Positions 23,407-33,885 of a stretch of DNA of 64,000 nt are shown here, piece by piece. Made by a program: the position numbers and the translations under genes. Under the pieces are notes generated by a model that searched no databases, was not told where the DNA came from, and saw only the letters and a program-made list of their open reading frames with translations. This DNA comes from Candidatus Synechococcus spongiarum SP3 (lineage in GTDB: Bacteria; Cyanobacteriota; Cyanobacteriia; PCC-6307; Cyanobiaceae). Position 1 is the first letter of the stretch; every line of letters starts with the position of its first letter. The stretch is taken from contig JXQG01000001.1 of assembly GCA_001007665.1 (NCBI GenBank), positions 22,949 through 86,948 on the forward strand, read 5' to 3'.

Positions 23407-24723
23407 ATGGCATCCGCTGCACAGGTCTTCCGCCCCGGACAACGGCTCCTTGCCCTGCTGGGCGACCTGCGTTTGGCCATTGGCTTGCTGCTGCTCATTG
23501 CCCTTGCCAGTGCCCTGGGTACAGCCCTGCCCCAAAATGAACCCGCTAGCGCTTATCACGACCATTACGACGCTCAACCCTGGCTGGGGCTGCTGACAGC
23601 GACCCCCATTCTGGCTCTGCGGTTGGATCACGTCTATTCCAGTGGGTGGTTTCTTGCACTTCTTGCACTCCTGGCCACCTCCCTCGCCACATGCAGCATC
23701 CGACGCCAATGGCCTGCCCTGCGATCAGGATTGCAGTGGGTGGACCACCAGCATCCCCACCAATTGAGCCAATACACTGTTGGACTCACACGGGAGGCGG
23801 GGCCCCAAAGCCTCCGAAACCTGGCCCAACTTCTGCGGCAGAACAGCTGGAAGGTACAGCAGAAGCCAGGGCGACTGTCGGCCAGGCAAGGGGTGATCGC
23901 CAGCCGGAGCGGCCCCCTCCTGGTTCATGTGGGTTTGATTGTGCTGATGACGGGTGCAGCCTGGGGTGTGCTGGGGGGGCAACGACTGGAGCGTTTTCTG
24001 GCGCCTGGCCGAACTTTGGATCTGGTGGACCGCCAAGGGGAAACCCGGCTGTCGATTCAGCTACAGGATTTTTCTGTGGATCGAGATGCACGCGGTCAGG
24101 CGCAGCAGTTCCACTCTCAACTGCTGTTTTCCTCACCTGCCATGGCCGCCGCACGCCCCGTGGAGATCAGTGTCAACCATCCTGCCCGCATGGGTGGCGT
24201 GACGGTGTACCAGGCTGACTGGCAGGTGGCTGCTCTGACGGTGCAACTAGGCGGAAGTCCCCGGTTGCAGTTTCCACTCCAGCCTCTGCCCAGCTTGGGG
24301 GAGCAGGTTTGGGGAGTCGCCATACCAACGCGCCCGGACGGGTCTCATCCGGTGTTACTCACCGTTGCCAGTGAACAGGGGCCTGTGCTGGTGTACGACA
24401 GCAATGGGGAGAAACTGGGAGCACTGCGGGTTGCCAGCCCCCCGCTGGACGTGGATGGACTGCCCATTCGCATCACCCATGTTCTGCCCGCCAGTGGCCT
24501 GCTGATCAAGCAGGATCCTGGCGTTCCTCTGGTCTACACAGGATTTGCCGTGGTCCTGCTGGGCGGTGGCCTGAGTGTAGTGGCCAGCCGCAAGCTCTGG
24601 GCCGTTGCAGCCCAAGGCCATCTTCACGTGGCCGGCATCAGCAACCGGAATGTGGTGGGTTTTGGTGAGGCATTGCCCCGTTTACTGGACTCCCTCACTG
24701 ACGCTGACCATGGTGAACCGTAA
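23407..24723 (+). CDS. ccs1: cytochrome c biogenesis protein Ccs1/ResB
   Basis: LLGDLRLAIGLLLLIALASALGTALPQNEP...LLVHVGLIVLMTGAAWG; adjacent to ccdA. Confidence 0.92.
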   Translation: MASAAQVFRPGQRLLALLGDLRLAIGLLLLIALASALGTALPQNEPASAYHDHYDAQPWLGLLTATPILALRLDHVYSSGWFLALLALLATSLATCSIRRQWPALRSGLQWVDHQHPHQLSQYTVGLTREAGPQSLRNLAQLLRQNSWKVQQKPGRLSARQGVIASRSGPLLVHVGLIVLMTGAAWGVLGGQRLERFLAPGRTLDLVDRQGETRLSIQLQDFSVDRDARGQAQQFHSQLLFSSPAMAAARPVEISVNHPARMGGVTVYQADWQVAALTVQLGGSPRLQFPLQPLPSLGEQVWGVAIPTRPDGSHPVLLTVASEQGPVLVYDSNGEKLGALRVASPPLDVDGLPIRITHVLPASGLLIKQDPGVPLVYTGFAVVLLGGGLSVVASRKLWAVAAQGHLHVAGISNRNVVGFGEALPRLLDSLTDADHGEP

Positions 24724-25090
24724 TCACCGTGTGAACATTGCCCCGGGGTGAAAAGTCAGCCACCAACTCCATCCAGCGGGGTGAGCAGGCCGTGACGCAG
24801 TCGTCCAGAATACGGTTGGCCACTTCTTCATGGGAAATGCAGTGGTCTCGCCAACTGTTGACATAGAGCTTGAGGGCCTTGAGTTCCAGGACTTTGGGGC
24901 CAGGCTGGTAATGAAGACGCAACACGGCAAAGTCGGGATAGCCGGAGAAAGGGCACTTGCATGTGAAGTCCGGCAGCTCAACGGCGATGTGGTAGGGGCG
25001 GGCAGGGGTGGGGTTGTCGAAGCAGCTCAGCTCAGCGGCAGCAATGGCCCGCTCCCCGTAGTGGGGCGTGATGGTTTGGCGCTCTGTCAT
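24695..25090 (-). CDS. queF: NADPH-dependent 7-cyano-7-deazaguanine reductase
   Basis: VELPDFTCKCPFSGYPDFAVLRLHYQPGPKVLELKALKLYVNSWRDHCISHEE. Confidence 0.97.
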   Translation of the reverse strand: MTERQTITPHYGERAIAAAELSCFDNPTPARPYHIAVELPDFTCKCPFSGYPDFAVLRLHYQPGPKVLELKALKLYVNSWRDHCISHEEVANRILDDCVTACSPRWMELVADFSPRGNVHTVITVHHGQRQ

Positions 25091-25403
25091 GCTGGATGGA
25101 TGGTGCAGAAAACGTGCAGAAAACGTCTGGAAAGAGCTGTGGCCTTCACCCTACAGAGGGGTAGGATGGCCGCATTTCTGAAGTCTTTCCAAAGATTTGT
25201 CAATCAACCCGTAAAATGCTTGTCATGAACAGTGTAGAAGACCTAGGCATGAGGTCGAGGACAAAACGTTGGGCGCACCACAGGCTCCGGCTTCAGGTGC
25301 GCTGGAAGTAGCCAAACCGCGACGGTGAAGCAACGCACCTCTTCAACAAAGCGGATTTCGCCAGTCCATTGCTGGTATTGCCCGTTCTGTGGAGGTTTCT
25401 CTC

Positions 25404-25610
25404 ATGGTCCAACTCAAGTATCGTGGTGTTGATTACGACACCGCCCAGCGCTCTGATCTCAGTGATCAACCGGTGGAACACGTTTACCGTGGCATCCACT
25501 TCAACAAGGCTCCTCGCCACGAGGCCGATGTCCTGTCGGATCGATCTGTGCGCGTGAGCTATCGGGGAGCAGTCTATGAGACTCGCATCGCCGAGGCTCT
25601 GAAGCGCTGA
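25404..25610 (+). CDS. DUF4278-like small protein
   Basis: MVQLKYRGVDYD...YRGIHF...VRVSYRGAVYETR. Confidence 0.75.
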   Translation: MVQLKYRGVDYDTAQRSDLSDQPVEHVYRGIHFNKAPRHEADVLSDRSVRVSYRGAVYETRIAEALKR

Positions 25611-25632
25611 TTCAGTAGCCATAGCTACTGAA
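25611..25632. repeat. perfect inverted repeat
   Basis: TTCAGTAGC-cata-GCTACTGAA, directly after the DUF4278-like ORF. Confidence 0.8.
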
Positions 25633-25654
25633 AAACAGAGGCCACACACCACTA

Positions 25655-25951
25655 ATGGCAAAGGAATCAACACTTTCCTCGATGGATTTGTTCCTGAGCC
25701 CGGTGGCTGGTGTGGCTTCTTCTGTATCCTCAGCGCCTTTAGCCTCCGCTGGCGCCTCTTCTCTCCCCGCCCAGCGAATTTCTGTCCATAGTGTTCTGGG
25801 AATGTTATGGCTCCAGTTGCACTTTGAAAATTGCCACTGGGACTCTCTGGCTGCCGGGTGTGTTGAGCTTGAGCCCGACACCTTGTCGGAGTTTCTTTCG
25901 GACTGCTCCGCCGCTGGTGTAGTTTGCTCTAGTCCGCTGCCACAGGCCTAA
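25655..25951 (+). CDS. hypothetical protein
   Basis: 98-aa ORF in a low-density region; no recognised domain. Confidence 0.4.
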   Translation: MAKESTLSSMDLFLSPVAGVASSVSSAPLASAGASSLPAQRISVHSVLGMLWLQLHFENCHWDSLAAGCVELEPDTLSEFLSDCSAAGVVCSSPLPQA

Positions 25952-25973
25952 GCACGCGCCATTGGGCATGTAA

Positions 25974-26357
<384 letters not shown>

Positions 26358-26376
26358 GAGGAGGTCAGGTCCTGGT

Positions 26377-27222
26377 TCAAACCCCAGCAGCGCGTGGATT
26401 GTTTTGGCCAAGGGCTGCCTGAACCGTTTCTTCCACCTGTTCCGGCTCAACAGTGGGCCGTCCCTCCCCCTTGTCAGGCCGCACCAAGTGGAGCCAGTAC
26501 TCCTGGTTGCCGGCAGCACCCTTGATGGGTGAGGGCGCCAGCCCCACGGCCCACCAGTTGAGGCTGTCTGCCTTGGCCTGAACAGATTTGATGGCGCTGG
26601 CCTGTGCCTGGGCATCCCGCACCACCCCGCCGCGACCCACCAGCGCCCGCCCCACTTCAAATTGGGGCTTGATCAATACAGCTGCCTCCTGAGGTGGTTT
26701 TAACATGGCTTTCAGCACCGGCAAAACCAGACCCAGAGAAATGAAAGCAAGATCGGCTACCGCCAAATCGGCCCAGACGTCATCAGGTCCATACAGCGCG
26801 GCGGGAGTGAGGTAACGCAGATTGCAGCGTTCTTTGAGCACCAGGCGCGGATCCTGACGTAAACGCCACGCCACCTGCCCATAGCCCACATCCACCCCAT
26901 AGATGCGCCGGCAGCCCTGTTGAAGCAGGCAATCCGTAAAGCCGCCGGTGGAGATGCCAGCATCCAGGGCTGTGCGGGCAGCCACCTGCAACCCAAAGGC
27001 ACGGATGGCCCCCAGCAATTTCTCACCGCCGCGGGAGACAAACCGGTCCTGCTGCTGCACCTGCAGGGCCAGACCACAACGAGTGGCCTGGCCAGGCTTG
27101 TCCAGGATTTGGGCGCCACTGCGCACCCAGCCCGCCCGAATCCAGCGCTGGGCTTGCTGGCGGCTGGGGGCCAAGCCCCGCTCCACCAAAAGCTGATCCA
27201 ACCGCATCTGTCCTTGTCCCAT
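26377..27222 (-). CDS. TlyA family rRNA (2'-O)-methyltransferase / S4-domain protein
   Basis: RLDQLLVERGLAPSRQQAQRWIRAGWV (S4), DAGISTGGFTDCLLQQGCRRIYGVDVGYGQ. Confidence 0.92.
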   Translation of the reverse strand: MGQGQMRLDQLLVERGLAPSRQQAQRWIRAGWVRSGAQILDKPGQATRCGLALQVQQQDRFVSRGGEKLLGAIRAFGLQVAARTALDAGISTGGFTDCLLQQGCRRIYGVDVGYGQVAWRLRQDPRLVLKERCNLRYLTPAALYGPDDVWADLAVADLAFISLGLVLPVLKAMLKPPQEAAVLIKPQFEVGRALVGRGGVVRDAQAQASAIKSVQAKADSLNWWAVGLAPSPIKGAAGNQEYWLHLVRPDKGEGRPTVEPEQVEETVQAALGQNNPRAAGV

Positions 27223-27312
27223 AGCTGGTGTTGGGTGACCCCAATCCTGAATCCTGGCCTGGCGGTTTCCCCTCAGCGAGCCGGTAGGTTATCCATTGTG
27301 TTGTAGCAGATT

Positions 27313-28608
27313 GTGATTGAACGCTATAGCCTCCCGGACATGGCGGCCGTCTGGAGCGATGAGGCTCGCTATCAGCGCTGGCTGGAGGTGGAATTGGCTG
27401 CTTGCGAAGCCAACTGTCAGTTGGGACGGATTCCCCCTGAGGCCATGGAGGACATCCGGGCCAAAGCCGGCTTCCAGGTGGAGCGGATTCTCCAAATTGA
27501 AGCCCAGGTGCGCCACGACGTCATTGCGTTTCTCACCAATGTGAACGAGCAGGTGGGCGGCGCGGGACGCTATATCCATATGGGCATGACCAGCAGTGAC
27601 GTGCTGGACACTGCCCTGGCTCTGCAAATGAAGGCGGCGGTGGCGCTGCTGCGGCAAGAACTCGGCCAACTGGAGACCGCCATCCGCCAACAGGCGCAGC
27701 GTCACAAGCATACGGCCATGATCGGTCGCTCCCACGGCATCCACGGAGAACCCATCACCTTGGGGTTCAAGCTGGCTGGCTGGCTGGCGGAAGTGCAGCG
27801 CCACCAGGAGCGCCTGGCCCGGCTGGAGCAGGTGGTGGCCGTGGGTCAGATCAGTGGGGCCATGGGCACCTACGCCAACATTGATCCCCGTGTAGAAGCC
27901 ATGGTCTGCACCCGGTTGGGCCTCGTCCCCGACACCGTCAGCACCCAGGTGATCAGTCGTGATCGCCATGCCGAATATGTGCAAACCATGGCCCTGGTGG
28001 GGTCAACGCTGGATCGTTTCTCGACGGAGATCCGCAACCTTCAGCGGACCGATGTACTGGAGGTGGAAGAGCACTTCGCCAAGGGGCAGAAGGGCAGCTC
28101 TGCCATGCCCCACAAGCGCAACCCCATCCGCAGTGAACGCATCAGCGGCCTGGCGCGGCTCCTGCGGGGCTATGCCATGGCAGCCCTGGAGAACATGCCC
28201 CTTTGGCATGAACGGGACATCAGCCACAGCTCGGCCGAGCGGGTCATCCTGCCCGATTGCTCCACCACCCTTCACTTCATGCTGCGGGAGATGACTGCTG
28301 TGGTGGCTGGTCTGGTGATCTACCCCGAGACCATGCTCCGCAACATGACCGTCTACGGCGGAGTGATCTTTAGTCAGCAGGTGATGCTGGCGCTGGTGGC
28401 TGCCGGTCTCAGTCGCGAGGAGGCCTACGCTCTGGTGCAACACCATGCCCACAAGGCCTGGAACCAGCCGGGTGGCGACTTCCAGGCCAGCCTGGCCGCT
28501 GATCCACGGGTGACGACCCACCTGAGCAGGGAAGCGCTGGCGGCGTGTTGTTCTCCCCAACAGCACCAGACGAACCTGGATCGGATTTGGCGGCGTCTGG
28601 GACTGTGA
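27313..28608 (+). CDS. purB: adenylosuccinate lyase
   Basis: GMTSSDVLDTALALQ...GSSAMPHKRNPIRSERISGLARL signature; GTG start. Confidence 0.97.
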   Translation: MIERYSLPDMAAVWSDEARYQRWLEVELAACEANCQLGRIPPEAMEDIRAKAGFQVERILQIEAQVRHDVIAFLTNVNEQVGGAGRYIHMGMTSSDVLDTALALQMKAAVALLRQELGQLETAIRQQAQRHKHTAMIGRSHGIHGEPITLGFKLAGWLAEVQRHQERLARLEQVVAVGQISGAMGTYANIDPRVEAMVCTRLGLVPDTVSTQVISRDRHAEYVQTMALVGSTLDRFSTEIRNLQRTDVLEVEEHFAKGQKGSSAMPHKRNPIRSERISGLARLLRGYAMAALENMPLWHERDISHSSAERVILPDCSTTLHFMLREMTAVVAGLVIYPETMLRNMTVYGGVIFSQQVMLALVAAGLSREEAYALVQHHAHKAWNQPGGDFQASLAADPRVTTHLSREALAACCSPQQHQTNLDRIWRRLGL

Positions 28609-28720
28609 AGGGCTCTACCGCGATGTTATCCACTTCCGGGAGGGGAGAGGGAAAGCGGAACCGTTTTGGAGGTGCCCAGAGGTTTCTTAAGATCAAAAAA
28701 CACTTGCCTCGCCCCACGTT

Positions 28721-30031
28721 TTGTCCACGATCAACTCTTCTGCGGAGCTCCTGCACCGTGCCCAGCGGGTGCGCCGCGGCGCCTTGGCTTTGGCCCAATG
28801 CAGTGATGTGCAGCGCATCACTGCGCTGGAGGCCATGGCCAAGGCCTTGGAGAATCATGGGGACGCCATTGTGGTGGCCAACAAGGTGGATCAGGATGCC
28901 GCTGCACGAGAGGGCTTGGCGGCCCCGTTATTGGCGCGTCTCAAGCTCGACGGGGCCAAGCTGGCGGGTTGCATCCAGGGCCTACGGGAGGTGGCCGCGC
29001 TGCCGGACCCCATCGGACATCGTCAGATGCATCGAGAACTGGCGGCGGGACTCAGACTGGAACGGGTGACCGTCCCCCTAGGGGTGTTGGGCGTCATCTT
29101 TGAGTCTCGACCCGATGCGGTCATCCAGATTGCCGCTCTGGCCATTCGCTCCGGTAACGGCGCCATCCTCAAGGGTGGCCGGGAAGCGCTGAACACATGC
29201 CAGGCCATTGTCACAGTGTTACAGGAAGGTTTGACCAACAGCGCCGTGGATCCCGACAGCCTGGACCTGCTCACCAGCCGCGAGGAGACCATGGCCTTGC
29301 TCCAACTGGATGACCTGGTGGATTTAATTGTGCCCCGTGGCTCCAACGACTTTGTCCGCCATATCCAGGAGAGGAGCAACCGCATCCCCGTGCTGGGCCA
29401 TGCTGACGGGGTCTGCCACCTCTATGTGGACCAACGGGTGAACATCGACATGGCCATTGCCGTGGCGCTGGATGCCAAAACCCAATATCCCGCAGCGTGC
29501 AACACCATTGAGACGCTCCTGGTGCATCGCCACGTGGCCCGGCACTTTTTGCCGCCGGCCATTCAGGCCTTCACCGCTGCTGGCGTGACGTTGCGAGGCG
29601 ACGAGCAGGCCATGGCGCTGGGCGTGCCCGAAGCCGCCACTCCAGAAGACTGGGGGCATGAATATCTGGATCTGATTTTGGCAGTCCGCGTGGTGGAGGA
29701 CCTGGAAGCCGCCTTGGAGCACATTCGCCGCCATGGTTCCCGCCACACCGATGTCATCTGCACAGACGACGAGGCCGCTGCCACTCGTTTCCTCAATACC
29801 GTGGACAGTGCCGGGGTGTTTCATAACTGCTCCAGCCGCTTTGCCGATGGCTTCCGCTACGGATTTGGCGCTGAAGTGGGCATCAGTACCCAGACCATGC
29901 CCCCCCGGGGACCTGTGGGCCTGGAGGGGTTGGTGACCTACCGCTACCGCCTCCGTGGCCATGGCCACACCGTGGCCCCCTTTGCCTGTGGTGATCAGCG
30001 CTTCTCCCACAGGGATCTCCCGGAAACTTGA
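28721..30031 (+). CDS. proA: gamma-glutamyl phosphate reductase
   Basis: [38 protein letters not shown]. Confidence 0.96.
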   Translation: MSTINSSAELLHRAQRVRRGALALAQCSDVQRITALEAMAKALENHGDAIVVANKVDQDAAAREGLAAPLLARLKLDGAKLAGCIQGLREVAALPDPIGHRQMHRELAAGLRLERVTVPLGVLGVIFESRPDAVIQIAALAIRSGNGAILKGGREALNTCQAIVTVLQEGLTNSAVDPDSLDLLTSREETMALLQLDDLVDLIVPRGSNDFVRHIQERSNRIPVLGHADGVCHLYVDQRVNIDMAIAVALDAKTQYPAACNTIETLLVHRHVARHFLPPAIQAFTAAGVTLRGDEQAMALGVPEAATPEDWGHEYLDLILAVRVVEDLEAALEHIRRHGSRHTDVICTDDEAAATRFLNTVDSAGVFHNCSSRFADGFRYGFGAEVGISTQTMPPRGPVGLEGLVTYRYRLRGHGHTVAPFACGDQRFSHRDLPET

Positions 30032-30050
30032 GACTGGAGACCTGAGACCC

Positions 30051-30440
30051 ATGAACAGCAGCAATCCGCCTGCAGCCCTTGGCGATGCGATCCACGTGGA
30101 GGGCCTGAAGGTGTGGGCACGGGTGGGGGTGTTGCCGGAAGAACGCAGCCTGGGGCAGTGGTTTGTGGTAGACCTCACTCTTTGGCTTGACTTGGCCCCC
30201 GCTGGCCGGTCTGATGACCTGTCCCTCACCGTGGACTACGGCCAGGCCGTCGCCGCCATCCAGGCCTGTGCCGAGAAGATGGTGTGCCACACCGTGGAGT
30301 GTTTTTCCGAGGCCATCCTGGATCAAGTGGGGAAGATCTGTGGACCATGGCCGGTTCGTCTCATCCTGCGCAAATGCCATCCCCCCATCCCTGGCTTTGA
30401 TGGCTCCATCAGCGTGGAGCGCTGGCGGTTCGCTGGATGA
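30051..30440 (+). CDS. folB: dihydroneopterin aldolase
   Basis: IHVEGLKVWARVGVLPEERSLGQWFVVDLTLWLDL...LTVDYGQAV. Confidence 0.92.
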   Translation: MNSSNPPAALGDAIHVEGLKVWARVGVLPEERSLGQWFVVDLTLWLDLAPAGRSDDLSLTVDYGQAVAAIQACAEKMVCHTVECFSEAILDQVGKICGPWPVRLILRKCHPPIPGFDGSISVERWRFAG

Positions 30441-30491
30441 CTCCCATATCCCGCTACCATCTGGAACATCCGCCCTTGCCGCTGCATCACC

Positions 30492-31292
30492 ATGGCGCTT
30501 CCCCAAGAGCTTCTGGTGAGCACGCTGTTGAGAGCCAGGGTTCAGGATGACCAGGGAGCTGACCATGGTGTAGGGCATCAGGTGTGGATGCACCCACCAG
30601 CCCATCGAGTGTTGGGTTGGGCCAGTCGGCCCACCAGCTTTGGACCCACCCGCTCTGTGTGGCGCCTCAATCAACTGCGCCAACTGCAAGGGGATGTGGC
30701 GGTGGTCAGCGAGACTCCCGCCCAGACCCAGCAAAGCACCCTGGATTTGCTGCCTACCATCATGGGCGCCCATCTCTACAGCCCTGACGGACTGGCCCTA
30801 GGCAGCGTGGTTGATGCTGTGGTGATCCTTCCAACCGGCGCCATTGGCCACTATCTGGTAGCCCGCAGTGATCCACGTCTGCCGGCCACGAGCCGTTGGC
30901 GGCTGCAACCGAACACCATTCTGGATCAACAGCCGGGCCGGGTGGTGGCTGCTGTGGGCACCTTGGATGACTTGCCCCTGGTCCGGACTGGTCTGCGCAC
31001 CCGAGCACTGCAGACCAGTCAACGCTGGCGGGAGCGGCTCCAGGAGACCACCGTTCAGGCAGGTCGCCATCTGGAAGACTGGCTCCACAGTGCTCCGTTG
31101 CCCAAGCACCATAGGAATAGGAGCCAAGGCCCAAGGCGGCAGCGGGAGGACATCCTCCATACTGATTTCTCAGGTAGTGGTCAGGGACCTGAGCGAGAGG
31201 TTTGGGATGCCTGGGAACACCCTCCCCATCGCCAGCCTTTTTCCCATCAGGACAGCGAGATCCGCGATCCTGATCATGAGTCATGGATTTGA
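30492..31292 (+). CDS. PRC-barrel-type domain protein
   Basis: Two beta-barrel-like segments (GADHGVGHQVWMHPPAHRVLGW; GAHLYSPDGLALGSVVDAVVILPTGAIGHYLVARSDP). Confidence 0.6.
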   Translation: MALPQELLVSTLLRARVQDDQGADHGVGHQVWMHPPAHRVLGWASRPTSFGPTRSVWRLNQLRQLQGDVAVVSETPAQTQQSTLDLLPTIMGAHLYSPDGLALGSVVDAVVILPTGAIGHYLVARSDPRLPATSRWRLQPNTILDQQPGRVVAAVGTLDDLPLVRTGLRTRALQTSQRWRERLQETTVQAGRHLEDWLHSAPLPKHHRNRSQGPRRQREDILHTDFSGSGQGPEREVWDAWEHPPHRQPFSHQDSEIRDPDHESWI

Positions 31293-31802
31293 AGACCGAA
31301 TTGGTCGAGACGGAAACGGCGCAAAATCCTTGATCTGGCTTTGGCGGCGATTGACCGCCACCAAAGGCAATGCGCCAATTCGCGATTGAGCCATTTCGCT
31401 CTTTCCAAGAGCATCCCTCATCAGAGCAAGGCGTGGGCAACGTCTGGATTGCGTGGGTAGCTTTTCTCTGGATCCAGCTGTTGTAAGCGTTGCAAGCTGG
31501 GTCTTGCTGTCAGGTTCAACCGTGGTGCCTGGATAGGGAGAGGACACAAGACGGTGACCCGCGCCAAGTCAGCCAGCCTTTCATCCGCAGCGGACAAAAG
31601 CCTGGAAGCCACCCCCACCAAGCGGGGTGAACGGGGGCAATTCGTAGCCTCCATGCGCAGCGACCGCCAGGATTGACGCCGGCCGTCACCGTGGGCAGCA
31701 AAACCTGGCCAGTGCAATGGCTTTACTTGCTGCAGGTTTGCAATCATCCGCAAAGGCACATCCCGATGTGGTGGCGGAAAGTCTGACAAGTGCTCAAGGG
31801 CG

Positions 31803-33000
31803 TCAGGTGCTGCCCCGCCCAAATGGTGGCCAACCAGAAGTTTGGGCTACGCAGTGAGGTTTTGAAACCCATTCGCTACTTGCCCATTGCCTCCCCGGTT
31901 GACGAGAGATCTGGAGCGTTCCTCTGGGCACCGCAGTGATCCTTTCGAGGCAGGCTTCCAGGCCGTTGCCGCCACGCCCCAGCGCACCCGTGACGCCCGA
32001 CTCCGCAAAATCAGCCAGGTCCTGCAGATTGCCATTCCCCAACTTCAGGGTCTCACCTTGGAGGAGGGCGAGGGTGGGTACTCATACTTGCGCATCTGGA
32101 CCTGTCCTGGATGTCAGCAGCGCCCAGAAGAGTGTGGGCACGGTCTCAGCACAGGGGAAGAGGGTCTGGGTTTTGATGCGGCGTCGGAATCCCCTGTTGC
32201 GCTGTTCGATGGCATTGGTGGTGCGTACCGCTTTCCACAGGGACGAATGCACATCGATGAAGCAGAACAAGCCGCTCACCCGCTTCTTGGAGGCTGTCGG
32301 CGACGCCAGGGCACTTGCGTCGCCATTTGTGCAGGAAGGCTTTGCGCCGCTCCTGCACGTCGGCAGCACTCGGGGCATCGATCATGTCCCGGTCGTCCGC
32401 GTTCAACTCGTCCTGCAGCAGCTTCGGAGCATGGGCCAGAAGATTGGGGCGCTTGTGAAGAGTACAGCGTTGGACCGGCAGACTCTCACCTCAGACGGTG
32501 GTGACGGCGGCCTCCAGACCCGGCGCACCATCGATGGTCGCCAGTGCGGGCTGCGGCAGGCCACGGGCATCCAGCTTCTCAAGGAACTATCGCCCTGCCG
32601 TCGTGCTCTCCCCTGCCATGGGCTGAACCGCCAAGAGGACCTTCTGTCCGTCTCGTCGCACGCCCAAGGCCACCAGCGCCGAGATGGCGGTGGCTTTCTT
32701 GTCCAGCCGTGTCTGGACCACCCTGCCGTCCAGCAACAGATGGACGATGTCTTCCTCAGCCAGGCTGTGGTGGCGCCACGCTTACCAGTTCGCCTTCACC
32801 TTGCACCATGTGCGGCTCACCCCGTCTTTGTTGACGGCTCCTTTGAAGAGGGCGAACAACACCTTCCTCACCCGTCGTGCATGGGTGCTGGCCAGGTAAG
32901 CCAACGGGATCAACTCTCCACTTCCTGGTGCGGCGTTCATAGGCTCCCACTGCCGGGGAGCGCCGTTCACAGAGCAGCGGTTAAGGTCTCAAGCGGTTTG
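31803..33000 (-). pseudogene. degraded IS256 (mutator-type) transposase
   Basis: Minus-strand pieces in several frames: TRLDKKATAISALVALGVRRDGQKVLLAVQPMAGES, FLEKLDARGLPQPALATIDGAPGLEAAVTTV, DAPSAADVQERRKAFLHKWRRKCPGVADSLQEAGERL, SLWKAVRTTNAIEQRNRGFRRRIKTQTLFPCAETVPTLFWALL; left limit uncertain. Confidence 0.85.
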
Positions 33001-33240
33001 TGGTCATTCCTGCTTCCATCGGTGATCCTGAACGCTACGATGTGGACCTTGTGGTGGATGAACGGCAGCAGCAGGCGAGGCATCAGGCTCACAAACCGAC
33101 CATAGTTGGGGAGTTCACCAAAGCAGTCCCGGTACTCTTGTCTGAGGTCATCGAGCTGGAAATGCTTGACATCCTTGTAAGCTGAGATATAAAATAGCAC
33201 CATGATGAACAGCATCCATGAGGAGGCCTTCCGCTTGTAT
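32965..33240 (-). pseudogene. internally deleted IS982-family transposase remnant
   Basis: [52 protein letters not shown] joined to HKVHIVAFRITDGSRNDHKPLETLTAAL; homologous to + strand remnant at 56.5-57.0 kb. Confidence 0.78.
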
Positions 33241-33453
33241 GAATGGCATAGATACCGAATCAGACCATGCCCGATTGGGAACCAGTCTCCTCTCCCCCCA
33301 CCGCAACATCTGGAAAGCCGCAACAACAGCCACCAGCAGGGGTGCCCTCTCCCCAGAAGGCTTCTCCCAACACCTAACCTGGGGAGCAAGGCGACTGTCC
33401 CCTTGCTCCCCTTATCCAGGATTGGAGTTAAATAAGCATCGGGACTGTGAACT

Positions 33454-33882
33454 TCACGGGTTAGATACGACTGCGTCGTAGATTGCCTCCGCTATCTTCT
33501 CAACCATGTCCACAGCATTGCTCACCATCATCCTGTCCATTGGCCAACGTTCCTCAAATGGTGAAAGAACCATGTCCGCTTCGTGTGCAATTTGGTTTCT
33601 TCTGTCGATTATTCTACGCAAATCTTCTGTTACTTCTTTTGGAGCACTGCCCATGCGTCGACCTACGTTCTCCCATAGAGAAATATCTGAAATCAGCCGA
33701 ATTGCTTCCGATATTCTTCCTGGATCCTGAAAACTGCGGTATCTGTTGTGGGTTCTGATCTTACTGTCAATCCATTGTTCTCCCGCTTTGTCTACAATTC
33801 CGGTCAGAGCGTTCTCAAGTGATACTTGGAATCTAAGGAATCTCCCAGTGCGTGGACGGTTGCCCCTATATGCTTCAATCAT
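33454..33882 (-). pseudogene. C-terminal part of HEPN-domain protein (RiboL-PSP-like), separated by IS630 insertion
   Basis: MIEAYRGNRPRTGRFLRFQVSLENALTGI...LRRIIDRRNQIAHEADMV with RX4H (RNQIAH) HEPN motif; in-frame continuation of 34894..35079 after excising the IS. Confidence 0.8.
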
Positions 33883-33885
33883 GCC

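Noticed and set aside
26365-26395. ggtcctggttcaaaccccag resembling a tRNA T-arm
   Set aside because: Encodes the C-terminus of the TlyA-like protein (LGFEPGPD); no cloverleaf can be built.
31421-31822. 133-aa minus-strand ORF between the PRC-barrel gene and IS256 debris
   Set aside because: The tail (PSLQRLQQLDPEKSYPRNPDVAHALL) looks protein-like but no family was recognised, and the frame could be chance in GC-rich DNA.
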